Assembly: GCF_900109345.1 (NCBI RefSeq) | Contig: NZ_FNZN01000013.1 | Span: forward strand, 1-64,000 | DNA: 64,000 nucleotides | Direction of reading: 5' to 3' | Source of the DNA: Maribacter orientalis | Lineage (GTDB): Bacteria > Bacteroidota > Bacteroidia > Flavobacteriales > Flavobacteriaceae | Part shown: positions 30,793 through 37,875 of the stretch, piece after piece | Layout: each line of letters opens with the position of its first letter | Numbering within the stretch: position 1 is the stretch's first letter | Program-made: the position numbers and the translations under genes | Notes under the pieces: generated by a model | Told to the model about the DNA's origin: nothing | What the model saw: only the letters and a program-made list of their open reading frames with translations | Database searches by the model: none

Positions 30793-30812
30793 ATTCCTGC
30801 CTTCGCAGGGAT
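30793..30812. repeat. Short palindromic element between tRNA genes
   Basis: ATTCCTGC at 30793-30800, a CTTC loop and GCAGGGAT at 30805-30812 form an 8-bp stem with one G-T pair. It resembles small dispersed palindromes with the core ATTCCTGC-CTTC-GCAGGAAT found in many genomes. Here it lies in the 73-base gap between tRNA-Gly and tRNA-Thr. Confidence 0.55.
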
Positions 30813-30833
30813 GACATTACTGTCAAATTATAG

Positions 30834-30906
30834 AGCGGGAGACCGGGTTCGAACCGGCGACATTCAGCTTGGAAGGCTGACGCTCTACCAACTGAGCTAC
30901 TCCCGC
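30834..30906 (-). tRNA. tRNA-Gly (TCC)
   Basis: The 73-nt cloverleaf has acceptor GCGGGAG pairing with CTCCCGC, anticodon TCC in loop CTTCCAA, T-arm GTTCGAA and discriminator T. CCA is not encoded. Confidence 0.95.
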
Positions 30907-30955
30907 TTATAAAAATTACAATATTTCAATTTAAAGTCCCTAGTTAAAAGTTTTG

Positions 30956-31037
<82 letters not shown>

Positions 31038-31064
31038 TCAAACTAATATTTTCAAGAACTTTAG

Positions 31065-31138
31065 AGCCGATGGAGGGACTCGAACCCACGACCTGCTGAT
31101 TACAAATCAGCTGCTCTAGCCAGCTGAGCTACATCGGC
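31065..31138 (-). tRNA. tRNA-Thr (TGT)
   Basis: The 74-nt cloverleaf has acceptor GCCGATG pairing with CATCGGC, anticodon TGT in loop TTTGTAA and T-arm GTTCGAG. It is the first tRNA of the tRNA-tuf operon, downstream of a good promoter. CCA is not encoded. Confidence 0.95.
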
Positions 31139-31189
31139 TTATTTCACCACATTTCTGTCATAAAAAAGCCCGCTATTTCTAACGGACTG

Positions 31190-31219
31190 CAAATGTATAG
31201 TATTTTTTGTTTATTCAAA
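31190..31219 (-). promoter_or_regulatory. Promoter of the tRNA-tuf-secE-nusG operon
   Basis: Read on the minus strand, TTTG (31219-31216) is followed after 18 bases by TACATTTG (31197-31190), fitting the Bacteroidota -33 TTTG / -7 TAnnTTTG pattern. The expected start of RNA near 31183 is about 45 bases before tRNA-Thr. Confidence 0.7.
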
Positions 31220-31240
31220 ACAAATTTTAAAAAATTTTCA

Positions 31241-31543
31241 TCAAGCTTGTACTCTTAATTTCTCCTTTTGTTTTATCAGCCTTCTTTCCAGTGAATTACA
31301 TGCCGAATCGACCGCCTCTTCAAATGACTTACACTGTTTTTTAACAATAAATTTATCTTTAGGTACATTAATTTTTATCTCAACTATCTTATTCGCCTTA
31401 GAACTAGTGTTTTCAACCTTCATATATACATCAGAGCTAATGACCTTAGAATAAAAGGTTTCAATTTTATCAAGCCTGTTTTGTAGAAAATTAATTAATT
31501 CACTATCTGCGTTAAAATTTACCGATTGCGTATTTACTTTCAT
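31241..31543 (-). CDS. hpf: Ribosome hibernation/translation inhibitor (HPF/RaiA family)
   Basis: This is a 100-residue short-form HPF. The single beta-alpha-beta domain starts MKVNTQSVNFNADSELINFL and has the conserved EIKINVPKDKFIVKKQCKSFEEAVDSAC and a basic LERRLIKQKEKL end. The family binds the 30S decoding centre in stationary phase and blocks mRNA and tRNA. There is no long C-terminal dimerisation extension. It lies 41 bases after the xer gene, likely in the same transcript. Confidence 0.92.
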   Translation of the reverse strand: MKVNTQSVNFNADSELINFLQNRLDKIETFYSKVISSDVYMKVENTSSKANKIVEIKINVPKDKFIVKKQCKSFEEAVDSACNSLERRLIKQKEKLRVQA

Positions 31544-31584
31544 AGTCAGAAAATTAATGGCTAAAGGATTTAGCCTGATTATAA

Positions 31585-32478
31585 TTATAATTTATTACCC
31601 CTCGGGTGTGCTTTTGAATGAACTTTTTTCAATTCAGAAATACTATTATGCGTATAAACTTGTGTTGAAGCCAAACTTGAATGTCCTAATAGCTCCTTTA
31701 CAGCATTTAAATCAGCCCCCTTATTCAAGAGATGCGTAGCAAAGGTATGCCTAAGAATATGTGGACTTGTCTTCACCTTTGAGGAAACTACTCTAAAATA
31801 CTTGTTTATTAACCTATAAACAAGAGTTTCATACATTTTATTGCCCGATTTCGTAAGGAACACGTAGTTAGCTTCTTTAATTTCATTAAGCCCCAATCTT
31901 TTTACAAAATAAGACTTAAACTTGCTCTTTGTTTCTGACAACAGCGGTATAAAGCGTTCTTTATTTCGCTTACCTAAAACTTTGATAGTCATGGTCTCAA
32001 AATCTACGTCAGACAACCTTAGTTCTAACAGCTCTGCCCTACGCATACCTGTCGCATACAGCACATGGATTAACAACTCATCTCTAACACCTTCAAAATC
32101 ATTAGTATACTCTATAATTGAAAGCACATTCTGCATTTCTATTTCCGAAAACGGTATCTCTAGTTTTTTTGATGTTTTTAAGGCTTTATGCTTTATAAGT
32201 GGATTTAAATCTAATACTTCTATTTTTTGAAGAAACTTAAAATAAGACTTTAGTGAGGAAATTTTTCTGTTAATAGAACGATTGTTTATTTCTCTTTCAG
32301 ACAAATTAACAATCCATAAACGAATTAAGCTATAATCTACTTTATCGATATCTGCAATATCATATTGCATTTCACAAAAATGACTGAATTCAATAATATC
32401 ATTTTCATATGCCTTTACAGTATGCTTAGAATAGTTTTTCTCTAAGGATAGATACGAAATGAATTGTGACAATAACAT
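31585..32478 (-). CDS. Tyrosine recombinase of the XerC/XerD type
   Basis: The protein has 297 residues, the normal Xer length, with an N-terminal SAM-like core-binding domain (1-85). In the catalytic domain all six residues are present: R146 (ATGMRRAEL), K170 (VLGKRNKER), H240 and R243 (SPHILRHTF), H266 (LLGHSSLASTQ) and nucleophile Y275 (VYTH). Xer recombinases resolve chromosome dimers at dif. The setting among core genes (rpsU, hpf, tRNA-tuf) and the full motif set argue for the house-keeping enzyme, not a phage or island integrase. Which of XerC or XerD it is cannot be settled by eye. Confidence 0.92.
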   Translation of the reverse strand: MLLSQFISYLSLEKNYSKHTVKAYENDIIEFSHFCEMQYDIADIDKVDYSLIRLWIVNLSEREINNRSINRKISSLKSYFKFLQKIEVLDLNPLIKHKALKTSKKLEIPFSEIEMQNVLSIIEYTNDFEGVRDELLIHVLYATGMRRAELLELRLSDVDFETMTIKVLGKRNKERFIPLLSETKSKFKSYFVKRLGLNEIKEANYVFLTKSGNKMYETLVYRLINKYFRVVSSKVKTSPHILRHTFATHLLNKGADLNAVKELLGHSSLASTQVYTHNSISELKKVHSKAHPRGNKL

Positions 32479-32512
32479 ATTCTAAAGGTATTAAATGACT
32501 TGAGGTTAAAGC

Positions 32513-32544
32513 AAAAAAAATCCCGCAAATTGCGGGATTTTTTA
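32513..32544 (-). terminator. Terminator after rpsU
   Basis: AATCCCGCAA (32519-32528) and TTGCGGGATT (32530-32539) form a strong stem. On the minus transcript it is followed by a U-run from the plus A-run 32513-32520, and T-richness on the other side makes it bidirectional in look. It separates rpsU from the xer gene. Confidence 0.88.
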
Positions 32545-32560
32545 TTCTCTATTAAAAAGA

Positions 32561-32755
32561 CTAAATTTCTTCTTGATCTCTAAGACCTTGAATATATTCT
32601 GCTTTTTGTATTTGTGCTCTTCGAACAACCGACGGCTTATTAAACTGTTGACGCTTACGTAACTGTCTCATTGTACCTGTCTTATCGAACTTACGTTTGA
32701 AACGTTTTAAAGCTCTATCGATGTTTTCTCCTTCTTTTACTGGTATTATTAACAT
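32561..32755 (-). CDS. rpsU: 30S ribosomal protein bS21
   Basis: This 64-residue basic protein starts MLIIPVKEGENIDRALKRFK, with KRKFDKTGTMRQLRKRQQF as in Bacteroidota bS21. In this phylum bS21, with bS18 and bS6, covers the 3' end of 16S rRNA so that the anti-SD is hidden on most ribosomes. The gene has its own promoter and terminator and, unlike the other genes here, a perfect SD. That fits the known model in which ribosomes lacking bS21 translate rpsU preferentially. Confidence 0.96.
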   Translation of the reverse strand: MLIIPVKEGENIDRALKRFKRKFDKTGTMRQLRKRQQFNKPSVVRRAQIQKAEYIQGLRDQEEI

Positions 32756-32762
32756 GGGCTAA

Positions 32763-32769
32763 ACCTCCT
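32763..32769 (-). promoter_or_regulatory. Perfect Shine-Dalgarno before rpsU
   Basis: On the minus strand AGGAGGT ends seven bases before the rpsU ATG. I found no comparable SD ahead of the other genes in the window. Established work on Bacteroidota ribosomes links a retained strong SD on rpsU with autogenous control by bS21. Confidence 0.88.
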
Positions 32770-32788
32770 CTCTTTATGATTAAGGGTG

Positions 32789-32818
32789 CAAATATAACAA
32801 CTATATTCATTTAGGCAA
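32789..32818 (-). promoter_or_regulatory. Promoter of rpsU
   Basis: On the minus strand TTG (32818-32816) stands 19 bases before TATATTTG (32796-32789), a good match to the phylum's -33/-7 pattern. RNA would start near 32782, leaving a leader of about 27 bases that contains the SD. Confidence 0.72.
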
Positions 32819-32855
32819 CCAATAATCGAATTTTTAAATACTAATTTTATTTCTA

Positions 32856-34025
32856 TTAAACCTTAGCAGTTTTATACTCTTTTTTATCTATGACCATCTT
32901 AGCGATTATCTCCCTAAGAATTTCCGATGTTCCACCACCTATAGGCCCTAGTCTACTATCTCTAAAGTTACGCGCCATTGGGTAATCTTCTATATAACCA
33001 TAACCCCCCAAGAACTGCAAACATTCATAAGCAACCTCATCGGCAACTTTAGTAGATTTCAATTTAGAAATCGTAGCCTCTTTAACTACATACTCACCTT
33101 TATCTAAACGATATGCGACTGAATAATTATATTCTTTACACATATCAATATCACCATACAAATCTGCCACCCTATGTCGCAGGGCCTGAAATTTATTTAT
33201 AGATTTACCAAAGGCTTCTCTTTCTGACATATACTTTAATGCGTACTCCAAAACATGCTCTGACCTAGCATGAGCATTTACACCCATTATCAATCGCTCT
33301 AAAGAGAAATGCTCCATAATGTAAGAAAAACCCATATGCTCTTCGCCCATAAGGTTTTCAACAGGAATTTTTACATTATCGAAAGCTAGTTCTGCAGTAT
33401 CAGATGCGCGCCAACCTAATTTATTCAATTTATTAGCGGTAACACCTTCACTTTGTCTATCGACGACGAAAATGCTAATTCCCTTATTTCCTAATTCCGG
33501 TGCAGTCTTAGCAGCTACAATCATATAGTCAGCGTAAACACCATTTGTTATAAAAGTTTTAGAACCATTTAAAATATAAAAACCACCTTCTCTAACCGCA
33601 GTTGTGCGCATTGCAGCAACATCACTCCCACCAAAAGGTTCTGAGACGCAAAGACATCCTATTTTATCACCATCAACACTTGGTCTTAAATATTTTTCCT
33701 TAACAAAAGAATCTGCCTCTTTATTAAGATGTGTCATTGCCAAATAAACATGTGCCCAAATTGCGGCAGCAAAACCACCCGAATTAACTTTTTGTAATTC
33801 TTCCAACAGAACTACGGTATAAAAGAGATCAAGACCTAAGCCTCCATCTTCTTCTGGAGTAGCTAGACCGAAATAACCCATATCTCCGAATTTCTTCCAT
33901 ATGAACCTTTCAATAGTACCTGTCTCCTCCCATTTTTCAATATGTGGAACAACTTCTTTTTGTAAAAAATCTTTTAGACTCTCCCTAAATAATTGATGTT
34001 CTTCACTGAAGTACATACTTTGCAT
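32856..34025 (-). CDS. Acyl-CoA dehydrogenase
   Basis: This is a 389-residue FAD enzyme of acyl-CoA beta-oxidation or branched-chain degradation. The start at 34025 (MQSMYFSEEHQLFRESL) is chosen because the longer frame begins with TTG inside the preceding gene; an ATG three codons later is an alternative. Family features are CVSEPFGGSDVAAMRTTA, NGSKTFITNG, REAFGKSINKFQALRH and LGGYGYIEDYPMARNFRD. The usual catalytic Glu of the medium/short-chain group (YEGT position) is Gly here (GPIGGGTSEI), as in the isovaleryl/long-chain group, where a Glu in helix G serves. The E in EHVLEYALKY is the candidate. The exact substrate is unknown. Confidence 0.9.
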   Translation of the reverse strand: MQSMYFSEEHQLFRESLKDFLQKEVVPHIEKWEETGTIERFIWKKFGDMGYFGLATPEEDGGLGLDLFYTVVLLEELQKVNSGGFAAAIWAHVYLAMTHLNKEADSFVKEKYLRPSVDGDKIGCLCVSEPFGGSDVAAMRTTAVREGGFYILNGSKTFITNGVYADYMIVAAKTAPELGNKGISIFVVDRQSEGVTANKLNKLGWRASDTAELAFDNVKIPVENLMGEEHMGFSYIMEHFSLERLIMGVNAHARSEHVLEYALKYMSEREAFGKSINKFQALRHRVADLYGDIDMCKEYNYSVAYRLDKGEYVVKEATISKLKSTKVADEVAYECLQFLGGYGYIEDYPMARNFRDSRLGPIGGGTSEILREIIAKMVIDKKEYKTAKV

Positions 34026-34035
34026 AGCATTTTTT

Positions 34036-34914
34036 TTATAGTGACAAATATAAATTAATTCTATCAATTCGCTCTGCGGGAAATTCTTCTATTTTTAATA
34101 ATTCGTTCAATGATTTGATACTTCCGTTGAGATTACGATAATTTACTATTCGCTCAGCTACCTCTTTTTGAATATATATCAATTTAGACAATTCATAAGC
34201 GGTTGCAGTATTAATATTAATCTTGACAATATTAGGCTTACTAATTACCTTAAACTGTTTTAATATACGCTTAGCGACTTCTTCATCTAAATAATAAACT
34301 TCGAATAATTGGTCGTCTACCAAAAAACCACCTAATCTCTTTCTGAATTTTATAATTCTCGCTGATAGTTTCTCTCCCACTCCATTAACAACCCTTAATT
34401 CCTCAGCCGTGGTTGTATTCAAATCTTTAAAAATAACATTCTCAGTAGTAGGATTTACGTTTTTTTTACTACTCACCTTACTTGGTTTATATTCCTGCTT
34501 TGTTGTCCATTCTGGAAATTTAAAAAAAGGAGAAATAACTTGCAATAATGAATCTGAAATGTTGGTTACATCTTGGAATTCTTCAGCCGAATTAACGAAT
34601 TTATTAGTCTTTCTAAAATGATGTAATTTATCAATCTCATCAGTTGACATACCTAATGTATATCCTTTAAAGTCTGAAATATAATTTGGATTAAAAGGAT
34701 ACACTTTAACTGTATCATTCTTCAACGCAACATTTTTTAACGAATCAATTCTAACCTGAAAGTTACTATCAATATTTAATGGGTATTTCTCATTTATTTG
34801 ATATGAATCATATACAACATATCCTACTTGAATTATGATGAGGAAAAGTATTAAAAAGAAAATCCCACTTCGTTCTTGTTTGTTGAACTTGAAGTGGGAT
34901 TTTAAATTTTTCAA
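34036..34914 (-). CDS. ComEA-like helix-hairpin-helix protein
   Basis: The frame gives 292 residues from a TTG (34912-34914). There is no nearby ATG, and the early residues KSHFKFNKQERSGIFF are typical of the family start, so TTG is accepted. One membrane segment follows (FFLILFLIIIQVGYVVYDSY). In the second half are two or three HhH motifs (DLNTTTAEELRVVNGVGEKLSARIIKFR and ININTATAYELSKLIYIQKEVAERIVNYR in pieces), which bind DNA backbone in ComEA and related proteins. Membrane-anchored DNA binding, perhaps in DNA uptake, is inferred. A perfect 13-bp inverted repeat lies inside the first 20 codons. It follows the AGCS symporter gene by 11 bases. Confidence 0.82.
   Translation of the reverse strand: MKNLKSHFKFNKQERSGIFFLILFLIIIQVGYVVYDSYQINEKYPLNIDSNFQVRIDSLKNVALKNDTVKVYPFNPNYISDFKGYTLGMSTDEIDKLHHFRKTNKFVNSAEEFQDVTNISDSLLQVISPFFKFPEWTTKQEYKPSKVSSKKNVNPTTENVIFKDLNTTTAEELRVVNGVGEKLSARIIKFRKRLGGFLVDDQLFEVYYLDEEVAKRILKQFKVISKPNIVKININTATAYELSKLIYIQKEVAERIVNYRNLNGSIKSLNELLKIEEFPAERIDRINLYLSL
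34859..34903 (-). repeat. 13-bp perfect inverted repeat at the start of the HhH gene
   Basis: AAAATCCCACTTC at 34859-34871 and GAAGTGGGATTTT at 34891-34903 are perfect reverse complements separated by 19 bases. T-rich sequence follows on either strand. It lies within codons 5-19 of the HhH gene and 23-67 bases past the symporter stop. Confidence 0.75.
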
Positions 34915-34925
34915 AAGATCAGCTA

Positions 34926-36536
34926 TTAATAAACCTCTTTAATAGCTTTTAAATAACGTTCAAAACTCTTCTTAACTTTTGGAAAGAGTATTAGGAGTCC
35001 AATCATATTTGGAAAAACTAATGCTAAAATCATGGCATCAGAGAATTTTATCACGGCATCTAAAGTAGCGGCCGCACCAATTACAACAAACATTAAAAAC
35101 ATTACTTTATAAATGATATCAGCAGTTTTACCTCTACCAAATAAATATTTCCAAGATTGTAGTCCGTAATAAGACCAAGATATCATGGTTGAAAAAGCAA
35201 ATAGAATAATAGCAATAGTCAGAACATATCTAAACCCTGGTATTACCGAATCGTAAGCCATAGACGTTAAATCAACACCACCAACATAAGCTCCTGTTTC
35301 ATTCAACAAAACAGTACTACCGATTCCATTTCCATAATCAAATGCCCCCGCATCCATATTAAAGAATATAATTACCAAAGCTGTCATAGTACAAATTACC
35401 ACCGTATCAATAAACGGCTCTAATAATGCAACAATACCTTCACTCGCAGGGTATCTTGTTTTAACAGCTGAATGTGCTATTGCAGCAGAACCAGCACCTG
35501 CTTCATTAGAGAAGGCAGCTCTTTGAAAACCTACGATAATCACACCTACAATACCACCTATTGCAGCATCGGGAGCAAAGGCACCAGCGAATATCATACC
35601 AAAGGCATCACCTATATATTTGATGTTTGCAAAAATAATGATCAAAGAAGCCAAAACATATATCCCAGCCATGAATGGTACTATCTTTTCAGTAACACTG
35701 GCTATTTTTTTAATTCCACCAATAATTACAATTCCAACCAAAACCGCAAGAACTACACCGATGATAACGCCGTTAGCACCACCTTCTAAATTAAACATGG
35801 TTGTTAATTGAACAGCTGCTTGATTTGATTGAAACGCATTTCCACCACCAAAAGAAGCTCCTACACACAATACAGCAAAGATTCCAGCAAGAATTTTACC
35901 CAAAACCTTCATGTTGTTTTCGCTAAGTCCCTTTGACAAATAGTACATTGGTCCACCATATACTGTACCGTCTGGTCCAACATCTCTATACTTAACTCCT
36001 AAAGTACATTCCACAAATTTTGTAGACATTCCTATAATACCACAAACAACCATCCAAAATGTAGCACCAGGACCACCTAATGCGATAGCAACAGCCACAC
36101 CTGCAATATTACCAAGCCCGACAGTACCAGAAACCGCAGTAGCCAATGCTTGAAAATGACTAACCTCGCCCTCTTCGCTTTCATCTCTTATCGTATCAGG
36201 TATATCACCATCTTCGGTCATATGCAACTGAACTTTTTCTAAGCCATATTTTTCTATCTCCTCATATTTTCCACGAACCACATTTATTGCTAAAGGAAAT
36301 TTGGTGATACCAGGAAATTTAAAATAAATTGTGAAAAAAGTTGCCCCTGCAATTAGCAGAATCAAAACTATAGGTATATTATAACCGGCAATGGGAACAG
36401 ATGTCAATACTGTTGCTTCCCACCAAGTTGCAAATGGCATAAAAGCATCATTTACTTTTTCATCTAAACCTTTTTCTTGTGCGAAGGTTAATGTGGGTAG
36501 TAAAAATGACAAAAAAGTCAGAAGTTTATACTTCAT
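34926..36536 (-). CDS. Sodium:alanine symporter (AGCS family)
   Basis: This 536-residue inner-membrane transporter of the alanine/glycine:cation symporter family has about ten or eleven membrane segments. Signatures are GTVGLGNIAGVAVAIALGGPGA, FWMVVCGIIGMSTKFVECTLGVKYR and AAFSNEAGAGSAAIAHSA in pieces. The N-terminus (MKYKLLTFLSFLLPTLTFAQ) looks like an extra signal peptide, common in flavobacterial members. It is likely to import Ala or Gly with Na+. On the plus strand a CAAATTTA (36602) could be the reverse of a -7 element, but no -33 partner was found. Confidence 0.92.
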   Translation of the reverse strand: MKYKLLTFLSFLLPTLTFAQEKGLDEKVNDAFMPFATWWEATVLTSVPIAGYNIPIVLILLIAGATFFTIYFKFPGITKFPLAINVVRGKYEEIEKYGLEKVQLHMTEDGDIPDTIRDESEEGEVSHFQALATAVSGTVGLGNIAGVAVAIALGGPGATFWMVVCGIIGMSTKFVECTLGVKYRDVGPDGTVYGGPMYYLSKGLSENNMKVLGKILAGIFAVLCVGASFGGGNAFQSNQAAVQLTTMFNLEGGANGVIIGVVLAVLVGIVIIGGIKKIASVTEKIVPFMAGIYVLASLIIIFANIKYIGDAFGMIFAGAFAPDAAIGGIVGVIIVGFQRAAFSNEAGAGSAAIAHSAVKTRYPASEGIVALLEPFIDTVVICTMTALVIIFFNMDAGAFDYGNGIGSTVLLNETGAYVGGVDLTSMAYDSVIPGFRYVLTIAIILFAFSTMISWSYYGLQSWKYLFGRGKTADIIYKVMFLMFVVIGAAATLDAVIKFSDAMILALVFPNMIGLLILFPKVKKSFERYLKAIKEVY

Positions 36537-36625
36537 AGTTTTCAGATTTATTTTGGATTAGTTAGTTAATCTAGCAATATCTTAAAAATAATGGATGCAG
36601 TCAAATTTATATGCCATAAAGATTT

Positions 36626-37633
36626 TTAATCTATATGAAACATTTTGTTCAATTTTTTAATTTGTTCAGGCCTACCTAAAACAATTACCTTGCTTTTAGG
36701 TTGTAATTGCATATCAGCCTCCGGGTTTATAATATACTTGCCATCTGGCGATATGTATCCAATAATTGTACAGCCGGTTTTTTTTCTTAAATCTAAATCT
36801 CTCAATGAATTACATTCTATTTGGTTCGAGAAATCTTCAATTGCGACCTCTTCTAAATTGGTTGTATTCTCACCTTCCATCGAAAGCTTATCCATAAACG
36901 TGATAAGGTCTGGCATTACCACCAAAGATGCCATATGGTCTCCCCCGATCTTATCTGGCATTATCACCTTATTTGCACCTGCCAAGAATAACTTCTTTTG
37001 AGAATTCACTAAAGATGCCCTACTTATAATGAAGAGGTCTTTTTTCATTTGCCTGGCAGACAGAACAACAAAAAGGTTTGCAGCATCATCTGGTAAGGCA
37101 GCAATCAAAAATTGAGCTCTCTCAATACCGGCTTCTAATAATACATCATCATCATTTGCGTCACCTTCAATGAATAAGATTTCATCCTCAAATCTTTCTA
37201 TAACTTCTTTATCTTTTTCTATAACCACAAATGGTCTTTTATAGGCTTTTAGCCTTTCAGCAGCCTGCATACCATTTCGACCAAAGCCACAGACTATAAC
37301 ATGTTGATTTAAATTCTCAATGGCATTCTTCATTTTCTTCTTTTTTAGCAGTTCAATTGAATTTCTAGAGAGTAGGTATTCTGTAACTATAGATATGGCA
37401 AAACCCACTATAAAAACACTGGTAATGATTAGCACTATGGTAAATATCTTACCTTCTGGCCCCATAGGCCTTACTTCTGAAAAACCAACTGTAGTGACCG
37501 TAATTATGGTCATATAAAATGCATCTACCCAGGAATAGTCTGCAACAATTCTATACCCGAGCACACCAAATGCCAATACCATAACCATTAGGGCTAGTGC
37601 CAAATAAATTTTAGACCTAAATAATTGTATCAT
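36626..37633 (-). CDS. Two-TM potassium channel with RCK (TrkA-N/TrkA-C) domain
   Basis: This 335-residue protein has two membrane helices (about 8-30 and 64-86) enclosing a pore loop, then an NAD-binding RCK domain (HVIVCGFGRNGMQAAERL near residue 112) and a TrkA-C domain (about 245-335). The architecture is that of MthK-like K+ channels gated by ligands. The selectivity filter reads TTVGFSEV (47-54), where most channels have TVGYGD or TVGFGD, so a Gly is Ser and the Asp is Glu. Ion selectivity is therefore less certain. The gene ends just before the symporter and starts three bases after the PspC gene stop. Confidence 0.88.
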   Translation of the reverse strand: MIQLFRSKIYLALALMVMVLAFGVLGYRIVADYSWVDAFYMTIITVTTVGFSEVRPMGPEGKIFTIVLIITSVFIVGFAISIVTEYLLSRNSIELLKKKKMKNAIENLNQHVIVCGFGRNGMQAAERLKAYKRPFVVIEKDKEVIERFEDEILFIEGDANDDDVLLEAGIERAQFLIAALPDDAANLFVVLSARQMKKDLFIISRASLVNSQKKLFLAGANKVIMPDKIGGDHMASLVVMPDLITFMDKLSMEGENTTNLEEVAIEDFSNQIECNSLRDLDLRKKTGCTIIGYISPDGKYIINPEADMQLQPKSKVIVLGRPEQIKKLNKMFHID

Positions 37634-37636
37634 AGA

Positions 37637-37864
37637 TTACAAATCAAAAACTGAGTTTCGTTTGGTATAAATTAAATCTTTGATTCTAAGCCAAAAAGCT
37701 AAAAAAAGATAAAGCGCAAAACCAAAACCCACAGTAACAAAGGTTAGATAAATAAAGGAGGTTCGAACTACTCGTGCTCTTATTCCTAAACGCTCAGCAA
37801 TTCTACCACATACCTCAAAACCTCTTTTTTGAAAGTATAACAATAATTTATAGAATACATTCAT
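37637..37864 (-). CDS. PspC-domain small membrane protein
   Basis: The protein has 75 residues from the ATG at 37862-37864, which follows the DUF2851 stop by 11 bases. An earlier in-frame ATG at 37924 would overlap that gene and add a Cys-rich start without family support. The PspC pattern is clear: GFEVCGRIAERLGIRARVVR followed by a long hydrophobic segment (about 38-60). Full-length PspC proteins act with phage-shock or envelope-stress systems. Here no PspA or partner lies nearby, so the role is open. It ends three bases before the K+ channel gene. Confidence 0.85.
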   Translation of the reverse strand: MNVFYKLLLYFQKRGFEVCGRIAERLGIRARVVRTSFIYLTFVTVGFGFALYLFLAFWLRIKDLIYTKRNSVFDL

Positions 37865-37875
37865 TGGGCATAAAA

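Noticed and set aside
31585-32478. Tyrosine recombinase as the integrase of a genomic island beside tRNA genes
   Set aside because: It has normal Xer length and motifs, core neighbours, and no cargo genes or att-like direct repeats that I could see next to the tRNAs.
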